NCBI GenBank assembly: GCA_009779745.1
Contig: WRDR01000001.1
Span: 124,001-188,000 of the forward strand
Direction: 5' to 3'
DNA: 64,000 nt
Source of the DNA: Alphaproteobacteria bacterium
GTDB lineage: Bacteria > Pseudomonadota > Alphaproteobacteria > UBA9219
Numbering within the stretch: the first letter of the stretch is position 1; every line of letters starts with the position of its first letter. This document shows, piece by piece, positions 1 through 9,277 of this stretch. The position numbers and the translations under genes are program-made. Below the pieces are notes generated by a model that ran no database searches, was not told where the DNA came from, and worked only from the letters and a program-made list of their open reading frames with translations.

Positions 1-113
1 TCCTTGTACTTGGTGAGGAAGAGTTGATTTTCATTCGGATGTCCGTGAATTTCCGCAACAGCCTCAATCTGCATATTGTTGACAGCAAAAGCTACATTAG
101 GATTCTGCCGCAT
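1..113 (-). CDS. partial split-barrel flavin (PNPOx-like) protein, 5' end cut at tRNA-Arg
   Basis: The minus strand reads MRQNPNVAFAVNNMQIEAV and continues through GHPNE to the window edge. The NPNVAF...IE...A.I.GHP pattern resembles the small pyridoxamine-phosphate-oxidase-like split-barrel family. Such proteins normally carry about 40 more residues before this point. Here the frame runs back into the tRNA-Arg gene and meets a TAG inside it, so no normal N-terminus exists. It is either a truncated remnant or uses the ATG at 111-113. The family call rests on a short fragment. Confidence 0.4.
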   Translation of the reverse strand, partial: MRQNPNVAFAVNNMQIEAVAEIHGHPNENQLFLTKYK

Positions 114-114
114 T

Positions 115-191
115 TGGCGCGCCCAAAGAGATTCGAACTCCTAGCCTTCTGATTCGTAGTCAGATGCTCTATCCAGTTGAGCTATGGGCGC
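115..191 (-). tRNA. tRNA-Arg (anticodon ACG)
   Basis: The minus strand folds as a cloverleaf. Acceptor arms are GCGCCCA and TGGGCGC, the anticodon arm is TCTGA/TCAGA with loop CTACGAA giving anticodon ACG, and the T arm is AGGAG-TTCGAAT-CTCTT. The discriminator is G and CCA is encoded at 115-117. A34 would be read as inosine, as is usual for tRNA-Arg(ACG). Confidence 0.95.
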
Positions 192-302
192 AATCCGAGA
201 AATACAGCTATATCAACATATTATGCAGTAAATTACCAATTCAGCTATTTCCTCAACGACAGAAACTATTAGAAAAAACCGCAAAATGCAAGCACTTTAT
301 CC

Positions 303-331
303 TTGACAAATGGGGAAGATTCCGTCATTAA
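303..331 (+). promoter_or_regulatory. probable promoter of rplU-rpmA-obgE
   Basis: A TTGACA hexamer at 303-308 is followed after 17 bases by CATTAA at 326-331, about 37 bases before the rplU ATG. The -35 is perfect and the -10 is weak. Confidence 0.5.
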
Positions 332-367
332 CCTCTATTCTTATTGTTCTAAGTTTTGAGGAATATT

Positions 368-679
368 ATGTTTGCAGTTGTAAAGACTGGCGGCAAGCAG
401 TACAAGGTTGCCCAAGGTGATGTATTTAATGCGGAAAAGCTCGAAGGAAACGCCGGAGACAAAGTGTCTCTGAACGAAGTGCTTATGATATGTAATGAAG
501 GTAAGGTTTCTCTGGGAAATCCTCTGCTCAAGGGAGCGTCCGTTTCTGCCGAGATAGTCGCGCAAAAGCGCAGCTCTAAGCTCATCGTCTTCAAGAAGAA
601 GAGAAGGCAGAATTACAGAAGAAAAAATAATCATCGTCAGGATTATACTGTGTTGAAGGTTACTGCTATTAAAGGCTAG
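368..679 (+). CDS. rplU: 50S ribosomal protein bL21
   Basis: The 103-residue protein begins [14 protein letters not shown], the canonical bL21 start, and has a basic C-terminal stretch ([11 protein letters not shown]) that contacts 23S rRNA. The length equals the usual 103 residues. An in-frame ATG at 356 would add four residues (MRNI) that homologues lack, so 368 is preferred. It is the first gene of the conserved rplU-rpmA-obgE cluster. Confidence 0.96.
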   Translation: MFAVVKTGGKQYKVAQGDVFNAEKLEGNAGDKVSLNEVLMICNEGKVSLGNPLLKGASVSAEIVAQKRSSKLIVFKKKRRQNYRRKNNHRQDYTVLKVTAIKG

Positions 680-694
680 AGAAGGAGAGTTGAA

Positions 695-958
695 ATGGCT
701 CATAAAAAGGCTGGGGGTTCGTCTAGGAACGGTCGCGACAGCGCCGGAAGACGGTTGGGAGTAAAGCGTTACGGCGGGCAGGAAGTGCTTGGCGGAAATA
801 TTCTGGTTCGTCAAAGAGGAACTAAGATATTTGCAGGCGAAAACGTAGCTATGGGCAAGGATCATACTCTGTTTGCGACAGTTGCCGGCGTAGTCAAGTT
901 CAGAGAAAAGAGCGGACGCAAATTCGTTTCTGTAGAAACAGCAGTAGAAACAGCATAG
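695..958 (+). CDS. rpmA: 50S ribosomal protein bL27
   Basis: The 87-residue protein begins [16 protein letters not shown], the typical mature bL27 N-terminus that reaches toward the peptidyl transferase centre. There is no cleavable Firmicute-style N-terminal extension. A clear GGAG Shine-Dalgarno lies just upstream. It sits 15 bases after rplU and is followed by a heptamer-repeat spacer before obgE. Confidence 0.97.
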   Translation: MAHKKAGGSSRNGRDSAGRRLGVKRYGGQEVLGGNILVRQRGTKIFAGENVAMGKDHTLFATVAGVVKFREKSGRKFVSVETAVETA

Positions 959-959
959 G

Positions 960-1032
960 AATGTGAAATGTGAAATGTGAAATGTGGAATTGAAAAAGAT
1001 TAACTCCACACTCCACACTCCACACTCCACAC
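960..1032. repeat. 7-base-period repeat pair (GTGAAAT / CTCCACA arrays)
   Basis: A left arm at 960-990 repeats GTGAAAT-like heptamers and a right arm at 1003-1032 repeats CTCCACA four times. The arms are partly complementary, so an imperfect hairpin is possible. The array fills the rpmA-obgE gap and ends ten bases before the obgE ATG, which has no visible Shine-Dalgarno. Related 7-base-period arrays occur elsewhere in this window. Confidence 0.75.
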
Positions 1033-1036
1033 TTAA

Positions 1037-2041
<1,005 letters not shown>

Positions 2042-2050
2042 AATGTAATT

Positions 2051-2326
2051 TTACTTCTGTCTACCAACCTGAACTATTTTATCAGACAAACTATGAGTAA
2101 ATCCGGACATAGTAGCTATCATAAACGGCAGTAACCATATAGCAACCAGAAAGACGGTTAATAATTTAGGAACGAAAGTCAAAGACTGTTCTTGGATTTG
2201 CGTTGTTGTCTGGAGTATAGCGACTGCTACACCTATAATGAGTCCTGCCAGCATAAGAGGACCTGCCAGTTTCAGAATTACTAAGATAGCCTGCCTGCAC
2301 AGTTCTATGATTTCCAGTTCATTCAT
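2051..2326 (-). CDS. fliQ: flagellar export apparatus protein FliQ
   Basis: The 91-residue protein has two hydrophobic helices (about 15-40 and 50-72) separated by the polar TTTQIQEQSLTFVPK segment that marks FliQ/SpaQ/HrcS export-gate proteins. Length fits the family (about 89). No other flagellar gene is in the window, so it is separated from the fliP/fliR genes it works with. A type III secretion homologue is possible from sequence alone but less likely. Confidence 0.88.
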   Translation of the reverse strand: MNELEIIELCRQAILVILKLAGPLMLAGLIIGVAVAILQTTTQIQEQSLTFVPKLLTVFLVAIWLLPFMIATMSGFTHSLSDKIVQVGRQK

Positions 2327-2362
2327 TCAAAGCCTTTTACTTGTCATTTGCCCAATTCTGTC

Positions 2363-2425
2363 ATTCCCGCGCAGGCGGGAATAGGGTCCTTTTACAAAGA
2401 ATTGTTCGCCTGCTTGCAGGCGAAC
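2363..2425. repeat. two consecutive palindromes, one dRS3-like
   Basis: ATTCCCGC-GCAG-GCGGGAAT lies at 2363-2382 and a 10-bp perfect inverted repeat GTTCGCCTGC-TT-GCAGGCGAAC at 2404-2425. The first has the form ATTCCC-N8-GGGAAT, as in repeated palindromes of several proteobacteria (Neisseria dRS3). Neither has a T-run, so they are not obvious terminators. The 2327-2591 gap holds nothing else I recognise. Confidence 0.7.
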
Positions 2426-2591
2426 TCAACATTTAAACAATTTGAAGATACTTTAGAACGTATAACAAAAGAACTATGATAAAAAGAGAATAATGTACAG
2501 AAAAGCGCAATTTTGGGCTTGCAATAGAGAGTGTAGAGTAATAACATACCTTCCTATTATTGATTCTGGGTATTTTCCCAGAACATGGATG

Positions 2592-2665
2592 CGGGTGTAG
2601 CTCAGCGGTAGAGCACAACCTTGCCAAGGTTGGGGTCGCGAGTTCGATCCTCGTCGCCCGCTCCA
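2592..2665 (+). tRNA. tRNA-Gly (anticodon GCC)
   Basis: The cloverleaf is complete. Acceptor arms are GCGGGTG/CGCCCGC, the anticodon arm is CAACC-TTGCCAA-GGTTG giving GCC, and the T arm contains GTTCGATCC. Discriminator T is followed by encoded CCA. Confidence 0.97.
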
Positions 2666-2713
2666 GTTTTTTCAAGGGGTTAGCTAGTGTTTTTAAACCC
2701 CCAACTTCCCTTT

Positions 2714-2733
2714 GTGCGAGTCTCCGTGCGAGT
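2714..2733. repeat. GTGCGAGT direct repeat beside tRNA-Gly
   Basis: Two copies of GTGCGAGT start at 2714 and 2726, a 12-bp period, about 50 bases past the tRNA-Gly 3' end. The position and phasing resemble integrase arm-type sites. No second tRNA-Gly fragment and no integrase was found next to it. Confidence 0.45.
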
Positions 2734-2750
2734 TAAATAGTTAACGCCGC

Positions 2751-4238
2751 TTATATATCCAGTTTCCGGATATGTGTTGTGTTCAAAGTTCGAACTCCGT
2801 TACTAGAACGTTTGAGACTTAAATCTCTCGCATTTAGAGCTTCTATAATCTCGTCCGCCTTTGGTGTTTTTAATAAATCTTCTACATTAGATAATATATC
2901 TGATAAAGACCCTCCATGTAGCTCTCGATATTCATCTGTAACGTCAAGAATTGCCTGTTCTGTCTTATAAAGCAGTTTAACATCATCATAACTATGTGCT
3001 TCGCGAGTAGACAAACCATCCACAGCTTTAAGGACTATATCACTCAAAATAATGCCAGCTTCTTCTTTTAAAAACTTAGATAGATGTTTTTGCAAGTCTT
3101 TTGTGATACACTGTATATCTTTTAACGGCAATTCCGCATCTCTGGTAATAGACCACACTGTTTCTGCATCACTCTTATAAAGTGCTTCCCGGATCAAATA
3201 ACCTGACAAAGTTTTCGCTTCAAATTTACAGTCGTACATTTTGCCGAGTTCCCTCACTGTGTGGTAATTTGCCTCATTTGCATAATCGATAGGCTTGTAT
3301 GGTACTTTAACTTCTTGAAAGTCTAGATTTACCAATGGACGAATAGTTTCCAAGAGTTTTATAAAGCTACCATCAATATGCTCTTCATACTCACTTTTTG
3401 TAGCCAGAATTTGAGCGAGGCTTTCCATGTCTATTTTAAGCATATTCATAAATTTGAACAGATCGCGCTCAGGCTGCCAATACTTTTGCGAAGGTTTCAA
3501 ATCAACTATAAATGTTTTATGTGTTTCAGCAAACTCAAGAATATTCCAATCTCTATACTCCCTCCACCTATACCACCTATTAACCAACTGCATCGATTTG
3601 AGTAATAACATATCTTCTGCAAAAGTTTGGATATCAGGAAATTGCAGTACCCACTCCAAAGCAGCCATATTCGTATAATCATAGGGCATGATTACTTCTA
3701 AGACTTGCTTATTGTTCCAACTGGCTGTTCCCGCTTTTTTATTTATATGGTTAAGTATTGGGTATAAAATTTCTTTATTACGACTCCAAAACACAGCTCG
3801 TGTAACCATTGCAATGTATACCGAGCTGTATTCGGTTGCATCAAAATCTATTTTGTCAAGTAAAGAAACATTTTGAGTATATATTATATGCCCTACAAGA
3901 CCTGTGTAATAGTACTCATAAATTTCGACTTTATCTCTGTCACCCTTTTTACATACGGCATCTATGATATTATTAATATCTTTGCTTGAAAACCCGGAAG
4001 CGTTTTTTATTAAAGTGTTCATGATGTCGTGCTTGTACTCACATTCTTTACCACCACCTATAGAGGAACATACTTTCAAATCATCTATATAGGAACATGC
4101 TTTGCCTGCATCACCTTTTATGATTGCTTTTTCTATCTTGCTAAACGGATATTCTTCTATCTCACTCAACGAATGTTCGTAATAGTGACCAAGTACAGTG
4201 TCTTTACATTCTTTAAATAATTTTATTAGGGTTTGCAT
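2751..4238 (-). CDS. hypothetical protein, 495 aa, probably all-helical
   Basis: I recognise no domain in this 495-residue protein. It has no signal peptide and no membrane segment, is rich in Lys, Glu and Asp, and reads as a long series of amphipathic helices, possibly a helical-repeat protein. An AGAGAGAA sequence precedes the ATG. The gene is AT-rich compared with the neighbouring aro operon. It lies alone between tRNA-Gly with its arm-like repeats and the end of the aro operon, which suggests acquired DNA. Confidence 0.7.
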   Translation of the reverse strand: MQTLIKLFKECKDTVLGHYYEHSLSEIEEYPFSKIEKAIIKGDAGKACSYIDDLKVCSSIGGGKECEYKHDIMNTLIKNASGFSSKDINNIIDAVCKKGDRDKVEIYEYYYTGLVGHIIYTQNVSLLDKIDFDATEYSSVYIAMVTRAVFWSRNKEILYPILNHINKKAGTASWNNKQVLEVIMPYDYTNMAALEWVLQFPDIQTFAEDMLLLKSMQLVNRWYRWREYRDWNILEFAETHKTFIVDLKPSQKYWQPERDLFKFMNMLKIDMESLAQILATKSEYEEHIDGSFIKLLETIRPLVNLDFQEVKVPYKPIDYANEANYHTVRELGKMYDCKFEAKTLSGYLIREALYKSDAETVWSITRDAELPLKDIQCITKDLQKHLSKFLKEEAGIILSDIVLKAVDGLSTREAHSYDDVKLLYKTEQAILDVTDEYRELHGGSLSDILSNVEDLLKTPKADEIIEALNARDLSLKRSSNGVRTLNTTHIRKLDI

Positions 4239-4426
4239 AAATATTCTCTCTAAAAATGTCGCTTATATATAAAATATAATTTTTTTCATATTAAAAAAAT
4301 ACTTTCATAACTATGACCTATAAAATAAAATTACATACTTTATATTACTGCAAAAAAACAGTTATCAAAAATTTTTTATAGTTAACCTCAGATTCGGCTA
4401 AGTTGATTAACCCAGCATGAAATGAC

Positions 4427-5656
4427 CTATCCTGAGAGTTGTTCGAATATGCCTGCTGCTGTTTGTTCAACACCGTGAACAGGAACCGTATAATCGCTCC
4501 ACTGTGTATAAAGCGGCAGCCGGGCTTTTGCCAATACACCAACACCCTCACTTTCAGAAAGCGGTCTGCCTGCTGTCGGCAGTTCGTTGATTGCTCTGTC
4601 TAAAAAAACAACTATCCCGTTTTGTCTGATAGTATTTCGGTTTTCATGTCTTGTTACAATTCCTCCGCCTGCAGCGATAACCAGACCGCTCTGTTTACAC
4701 AAAGTTTTCAGCGCGTCAGTTTCCAGTTTGCGGAAAGCCTCTTCGCCGTCTTCCGCAAAAATAGCCGGAATAGATTTACCTGCTGTTTTTACAATCCAAT
4801 CATCCGTATCCGCAAACTCTCGTCCCATACTTTTAGCAAGAGCCGCACCTATGCTTGATTTGCCGCAGCCGGGCATACCAATCAGTATGATGTTCCGAGT
4901 CAACCGTGCGATTTTTGCAGTTATCTCTTCAATTTTTTCATCAGGGATTGATGTATGCAAAAACTGCTCCGCTGATTTTTTTGCCTGCGCCGCCAGCATG
5001 GCAAGCCCGCCAATGCATAAAATGCCGCGTTCTTCCGCTTGCAGCAGCAGTTCTGTACGAAGAGGGTTATATATCAAATCTATGACTGCGCGGCAGTTCT
5101 GAAAAATATCCAGATTGGGTACAGGGGACACTCCGTTGTTCGGATACATACCCAAAGGAGTTGTATTTACTATCATTATCGCATCTTTGTGTTTTTCGAT
5201 GTTTTCGTAATTGCTTGCTCCGCTTCTGGACACAACAACAATTTCTCCTGCTTTGGCATTGCGCAATACAGCCTGCACCGTGCAGGACGAACCGCCGCTG
5301 CCAAGTATGATTATTTTACCGGCAGCCGGATCTACTCCTGTTTTTTTCAGCAAATACGAGAAACCGAAATAATCCGTAGTATCGCCGTACAAAGAACCGT
5401 CTGCAAGCCGCGTTATCGTATTCACGCTGCATATAGCCTTCGCAGTTTCGGATAGCCCGGCACAGAATGGGATTACGGCTGTTTTATATGGTATTGTAAT
5501 ATTAAGTCCTTCAAAGTCTCCGTGCATCAAGAATTTTTCCAGTTCCTCCGGCTTTTTTTCATACAGCTTGTACTCGTAATCTCCTAATTCTGCGTGAATC
5601 AAAGGAGAGTAACTATGAGAGAGCCGTTCGCCGAGTAAACCGAAACATCTCATCAA
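4427..5656 (-). CDS. aroE/aroK: bifunctional shikimate dehydrogenase / shikimate kinase
   Basis: One 409-residue chain carries two shikimate pathway steps. The AroE half (about 1-250) has the shikimate-binding SHSYSP at 13-18, NITIPYK at 52-58 with the catalytic Lys, GDTTDYFGF with the catalytic Asp, and the LGSGGSS nucleotide loop at 118-124. The AroK half (about 255-409) has Walker A GMPGCGKSS at 260-268, FADTDDWI, and the GRPLSE lid. AroE reduces dehydroshikimate and AroK phosphorylates shikimate. Its ATG overlaps the chorismate mutase stop (ATGA). It is the last gene of the operon. Most proteobacteria keep the two genes separate. Confidence 0.95.
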   Translation of the reverse strand: MMRCFGLLGERLSHSYSPLIHAELGDYEYKLYEKKPEELEKFLMHGDFEGLNITIPYKTAVIPFCAGLSETAKAICSVNTITRLADGSLYGDTTDYFGFSYLLKKTGVDPAAGKIIILGSGGSSCTVQAVLRNAKAGEIVVVSRSGASNYENIEKHKDAIMIVNTTPLGMYPNNGVSPVPNLDIFQNCRAVIDLIYNPLRTELLLQAEERGILCIGGLAMLAAQAKKSAEQFLHTSIPDEKIEEITAKIARLTRNIILIGMPGCGKSSIGAALAKSMGREFADTDDWIVKTAGKSIPAIFAEDGEEAFRKLETDALKTLCKQSGLVIAAGGGIVTRHENRNTIRQNGIVVFLDRAINELPTAGRPLSESEGVGVLAKARLPLYTQWSDYTVPVHGVEQTAAGIFEQLSG

Positions 5657-5910
5657 ATCGACTCCTGCTCTCTGCGGCTTATTTCAAACAATAAAGAAAA
5701 CAATGCGGAAATATGAGCTTTGTGTCCTTCCTTCACTTTGCCGGAAACTTCATCTAATTTTTGCCGCTCCCGTGCAGGATCATATATCGGCAGATTATGC
5801 TGCTTTTTATATCTTGCTATTTCTGCGGACACATCCATACGCTGCTGAAACAAGCGAATTAATTCGGCATCTATCTCGTCAATTTTTAAACGTAATTGCT
5901 GTAAATTCAT
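5653..5910 (-). CDS. chorismate mutase, AroQ class, monofunctional
   Basis: The 85-residue all-helical protein begins MNLQQLRLKIDEIDAEL. It shows the AroQ signature residues: an early Arg, RxxxxxEIARYKK, and a second Arg in DPARERQ. It converts chorismate to prephenate, the branch toward Tyr and Phe, and feeds tyrA in the same operon. Its stop overlaps the start of aroE/aroK by four bases. It is 12 bases after aroC. Confidence 0.93.
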   Translation of the reverse strand: MNLQQLRLKIDEIDAELIRLFQQRMDVSAEIARYKKQHNLPIYDPARERQKLDEVSGKVKEGHKAHISALFSLLFEISRREQESI

Positions 5911-5922
5911 AATATCTCTCCT

Positions 5923-6927
5923 TCATATATAACCGCGCGGATCAAGCAATGCGTCATATATAGCAATAGCTGCCGCAGCTTCAACACACGGTACTGCTCT
6001 GGGTACAATGCACGGGTCGTGCCGTCCTGTGATTTTCAGTTTTGTGTTTTCATGCGTTTTGAGGTTTACGCTGTCTTGCTCTAAAGCAATAGAGGCTGTC
6101 GGTTTTATTGCAACTCGGAATATAATCGGCATTCCCGATGTAATGCCTCCTAAAATTCCTCCGTGATTATTTGTACGAGTTTTAATTCTGCCTTCTTCGT
6201 AATAAAAACTGTCGTTATTTTCCGAGCCTCGAAGAGCTACTGCCTCAAATCCGTTTCCGAACTCTACTCCTTTGACTGCGGGAATGCCTAAGAGTATAGA
6301 AGCAAGGCGGTTTTCCATTCCGTCAAACATAGGTTCACCAATTCCGGCAGGCACGCCGATTGCAGAGCACTCGATAATTCCGCCCAGAGAGTCGCCTTGA
6401 GCGCGCACTGCTGCAATTTCCGTGTCAAAATCAGAGTTTGAAATGTTTCCGATACTTTTGATGTGTGCTGCAATCTCAATTTCTTTTTGCCACAAAATCT
6501 GAAGGCAAATTCCGCCTGCTATGCATAAGGGCGCAGTCAGCCTTCCGGAAAAATGCCCGCCGCCGCGCACATCATGTGCTTTACCGTATTTGATATATGC
6601 GGCATAGTCGGCATGAGAAGGGCGGGGAATATCTCGCAGCTGCTCGTAATCATCCGAACGCACATCCGTATTGCGTATGATTGCAGTCAGCGGAGCACCG
6701 CAGGTAATGCCATTCACTAAACCCGATAAAAATTCCGGTTCGTCCGGTTCTTTTCGGCTGGTGGTATGGCTGCCTTGTCCGGGCATACGCCGTTGTAAAA
6801 ACACTCTTAACTCGTCAAAGTTTACTTGAAATCCTGCCGGCAAACCGTCTATTGTCACGCCGATTGCAGAGGAATGAGATTGTCCGAAGATTGATATTTT
6901 TATATTTTTTCCATATATATTTGACAT
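5923..6927 (-). CDS. aroC: chorismate synthase
   Basis: The protein makes chorismate from EPSP using reduced FMN. Motifs are GQSHSSAIG near the N-terminus, RRMPGQGSHTTSRKEPDEPE, GGGHFSGRLTAP and RHDPCIVPRAVPCVEAA. The ATG at 6925-6927 (MSNIYGKN) lies two bases after the aroA stop with a GGAG upstream and gives 334 residues. An in-frame start 18 bases earlier would overlap aroA and looks less likely. Confidence 0.96.
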   Translation of the reverse strand: MSNIYGKNIKISIFGQSHSSAIGVTIDGLPAGFQVNFDELRVFLQRRMPGQGSHTTSRKEPDEPEFLSGLVNGITCGAPLTAIIRNTDVRSDDYEQLRDIPRPSHADYAAYIKYGKAHDVRGGGHFSGRLTAPLCIAGGICLQILWQKEIEIAAHIKSIGNISNSDFDTEIAAVRAQGDSLGGIIECSAIGVPAGIGEPMFDGMENRLASILLGIPAVKGVEFGNGFEAVALRGSENNDSFYYEEGRIKTRTNNHGGILGGITSGMPIIFRVAIKPTASIALEQDSVNLKTHENTKLKITGRHDPCIVPRAVPCVEAAAAIAIYDALLDPRGYI

Positions 6928-6929
6928 GA

Positions 6930-8210
6930 TTAATATTTCTCCCATACGCCGCCAAGCGAGATAAAATCTTCAAAAAATCCCGAATAGGATTTCCGAACAG
7001 CTTCGGCGTTTCTAATCATAACATCACCTGTACAGACTGCAGAAACAACTGCGGCAGTCATTGCTATTCGGTGATCTCCGAAGGACTCTGTTTCACCGCC
7101 GGTTAGTGTTTTCCTGCCGGCAATAACCAAGCCGTCTTCTGTTTCTTTAATATCTGCGCCTAAATTAGACAATGAAACGGTAACCGTACGCAGGCGATCG
7201 CTTTCTTTAATCCGCAGCCGTCCTGCATTTTTTATAATTGTTGTTCCTTCTGCAGCCGCCGCTACTGCGGCAAGAACAGGAGCCAAATCAGGAGTATCCT
7301 TGACATCTATCTCTATGCCTTTGAGTGTGCCGGGCGATACTGTTACATTCCCGTTTTCAAAAGAGGTCTTCGCTCCAAAACGCTCCAGCAAATTGACAAT
7401 AGCCCTATCGCCCTGACGGGAAGCAAGGTTAAGTCCGGTACAGGTTACAGGTCTGTTCCCGATTGCACCGGCAGAAAGCCAGAAAGCCGCACTCGACCAA
7501 TCTCCTTCAACTGTGACGCTTTTAGGGGAATTAAAAGTTTGATTGCCTCGTATGCGGAAAACCTGCTGCTCTTCTTCCGATACCGCAACGCCGAACATGC
7601 GCAGTGCTTCCAATGTCATGTCAACATAAGGATACGATTCCAAAATGCCTTTAATATGAATGATGCTGTCCTTTGAAAGCAAAGGCAGTGCTAACAACAA
7701 ACCGCTGACATACTGTGAAGAAATATTACTCGGTATGCTGTAAACACCGCTTTTCAGCTGACCTTCGCAAGTCAGCGGAGAACAGCCGGGCTCGGAAAGT
7801 TTGCAGCCGTGTGAAATCATTGCTTCGTAAAGTCCGGAAAGCGGACGCGAAGGCAGCCGCCCCCTCATGTTAAATGATGTTTTAAAGCCCAGCGCACCGC
7901 AGACAGGCAGCATAAAACGCAATGTTGCTCCGCTTTCTCCGCAGTCAAGTACGTACTGATTTGTTTCTTTATTTTCCGCCTGCCGATTGATAGGGGTTAC
8001 ATAAAATCCGTCCCGCTTATACTGCACCCTAGCTCCTAACGCTTCCAAACATCCAGCGGTAACATTTATATCTTCCGGACGATCCGCACAGAATACAAAA
8101 GTTTCGCTGTCTGCCAGCGCGGCGCAAATCAATAACCTGTGCGCTTCCGATTTAGATGATACTGCCCGGACTGCGCCGCCTTGTATCGGTTTTGTTATTC
8201 GTATATTCAT
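6930..8210 (-). CDS. aroA: 3-phosphoshikimate 1-carboxyvinyltransferase (EPSP synthase)
   Basis: The 426-residue enzyme transfers enolpyruvyl from PEP to shikimate-3-phosphate. Motifs include SSKSEAHRLLI near the N-terminus, CGESGATLRFMLPV, GRLPSRPL, GDWSSAAFWL, IKESDRLRT and FGDHRIAM. The ATG overlaps the aroB stop (ATGA). The sequence style is closer to bacterial types seen in Firmicutes than to the longer alphaproteobacterial enzymes, which is inference by eye. Confidence 0.96.
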   Translation of the reverse strand: MNIRITKPIQGGAVRAVSSKSEAHRLLICAALADSETFVFCADRPEDINVTAGCLEALGARVQYKRDGFYVTPINRQAENKETNQYVLDCGESGATLRFMLPVCGALGFKTSFNMRGRLPSRPLSGLYEAMISHGCKLSEPGCSPLTCEGQLKSGVYSIPSNISSQYVSGLLLALPLLSKDSIIHIKGILESYPYVDMTLEALRMFGVAVSEEEQQVFRIRGNQTFNSPKSVTVEGDWSSAAFWLSAGAIGNRPVTCTGLNLASRQGDRAIVNLLERFGAKTSFENGNVTVSPGTLKGIEIDVKDTPDLAPVLAAVAAAAEGTTIIKNAGRLRIKESDRLRTVTVSLSNLGADIKETEDGLVIAGRKTLTGGETESFGDHRIAMTAAVVSAVCTGDVMIRNAEAVRKSYSGFFEDFISLGGVWEKY

Positions 8211-9277
8211 TTTACATCTCCTTTAGGGTCAGAACCCAGCCGTATAACAGCTTCCAACTCGCTGACCGGTATTTTCTTTAAAACACATTTGCCTATTTCT
8301 ACAGGAAAAACCATAGTAAGACTCTCTCCGTCACGCTTCTTGTCGGACAGACAAGCGTTCATTATTTTGTCAGCCGAGTATGATGTATTAATCGGCAGAT
8401 CATATCGCCTAAGCATATCCGATATATCGCGCATATAACAGGCTTCGCATATTCCCATGCGGACAGCTGCGCGGGCTTCAACAGCCATTCCGGCGGCGAC
8501 TGCGTGCCCATGTGCAGTGCGGTATTCACTTAACAACTCAATAGCATGACCGATAGTATGCCCGAAATTCAGCAATTTCCGTTTGCCGTTTTCAAACTCA
8601 TCTTCAGAAACAATATCGCGCTTGATTTCAATACATCGTGCGATTACATCTTCTAACTGCGTATGTACAGGCGTTTTGAGTGCTTCAAACAATTTATTGT
8701 CGGCGATTATTCCGTATTTTATAACTTCGGCGCACCCGTCATTGAAAACATCATGCGTCAATGTAGAAAGCAGCGAAACATCACAAAACACTAAATCCGG
8801 CTGATAAAATGCACCTAATAGGTTTTTCCCGGCTGCAAGATTTACAGCTGTTTTTCCTCCTACGGAAGAATCCACTGCTGCCGTCAGCGTAGTAGGTATC
8901 TGTACAAAACGGATTCCTCTCATATAGCAAGCAGCCGCAAAACCTGCTAAATCACCTATAACGCCTCCGCCTAACGCAATCACAATATCTGTGCGGCTGA
9001 GTTTATTTTCCGCAAGAAAATTTACCAGAGAAAGAAAAGTTTCAGTATTCTTAGATGCTTCTCCGTGCGGAAATACATATTGAGAGACGCAATAACCGCT
9101 TTTTACCAGAGTGTCTGTCATGCGTTTTTCATAGAGAACAGCTACGTTATCGTCCATAACAATAACTGCCTTCTGTCCGCCGCAAGTTTTCCGCACATAA
9201 GAACCGGCTTCTTCTAAAATACCTGTGCCGATTACTATGTCGTATGTTTTTGATGTGTTGACGGTTATTGTTTTCAT
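8207..9277 (-). CDS. aroB: 3-dehydroquinate synthase
   Basis: The 356-residue enzyme cyclises DAHP to 3-dehydroquinate with NAD and a metal ion. Visible motifs are GGGVIGDLAGF at 103-113, DSSVGGKTAVN at 136-146, and the metal-binding FGHTIGHAIE. Start and stop overlap both neighbours, so translation is probably coupled. No 3-dehydroquinate dehydratase follows in this operon. Confidence 0.97.
   Translation of the reverse strand: MKTITVNTSKTYDIVIGTGILEEAGSYVRKTCGGQKAVIVMDDNVAVLYEKRMTDTLVKSGYCVSQYVFPHGEASKNTETFLSLVNFLAENKLSRTDIVIALGGGVIGDLAGFAAACYMRGIRFVQIPTTLTAAVDSSVGGKTAVNLAAGKNLLGAFYQPDLVFCDVSLLSTLTHDVFNDGCAEVIKYGIIADNKLFEALKTPVHTQLEDVIARCIEIKRDIVSEDEFENGKRKLLNFGHTIGHAIELLSEYRTAHGHAVAAGMAVEARAAVRMGICEACYMRDISDMLRRYDLPINTSYSADKIMNACLSDKKRDGESLTMVFPVEIGKCVLKKIPVSELEAVIRLGSDPKGDVK

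Noticed and set aside
2433-2675. 80-residue minus-strand frame starting MKKLERATRIELATPT
   Set aside because: This is the well-known false protein produced by antisense translation of a tRNA gene, here tRNA-Gly.
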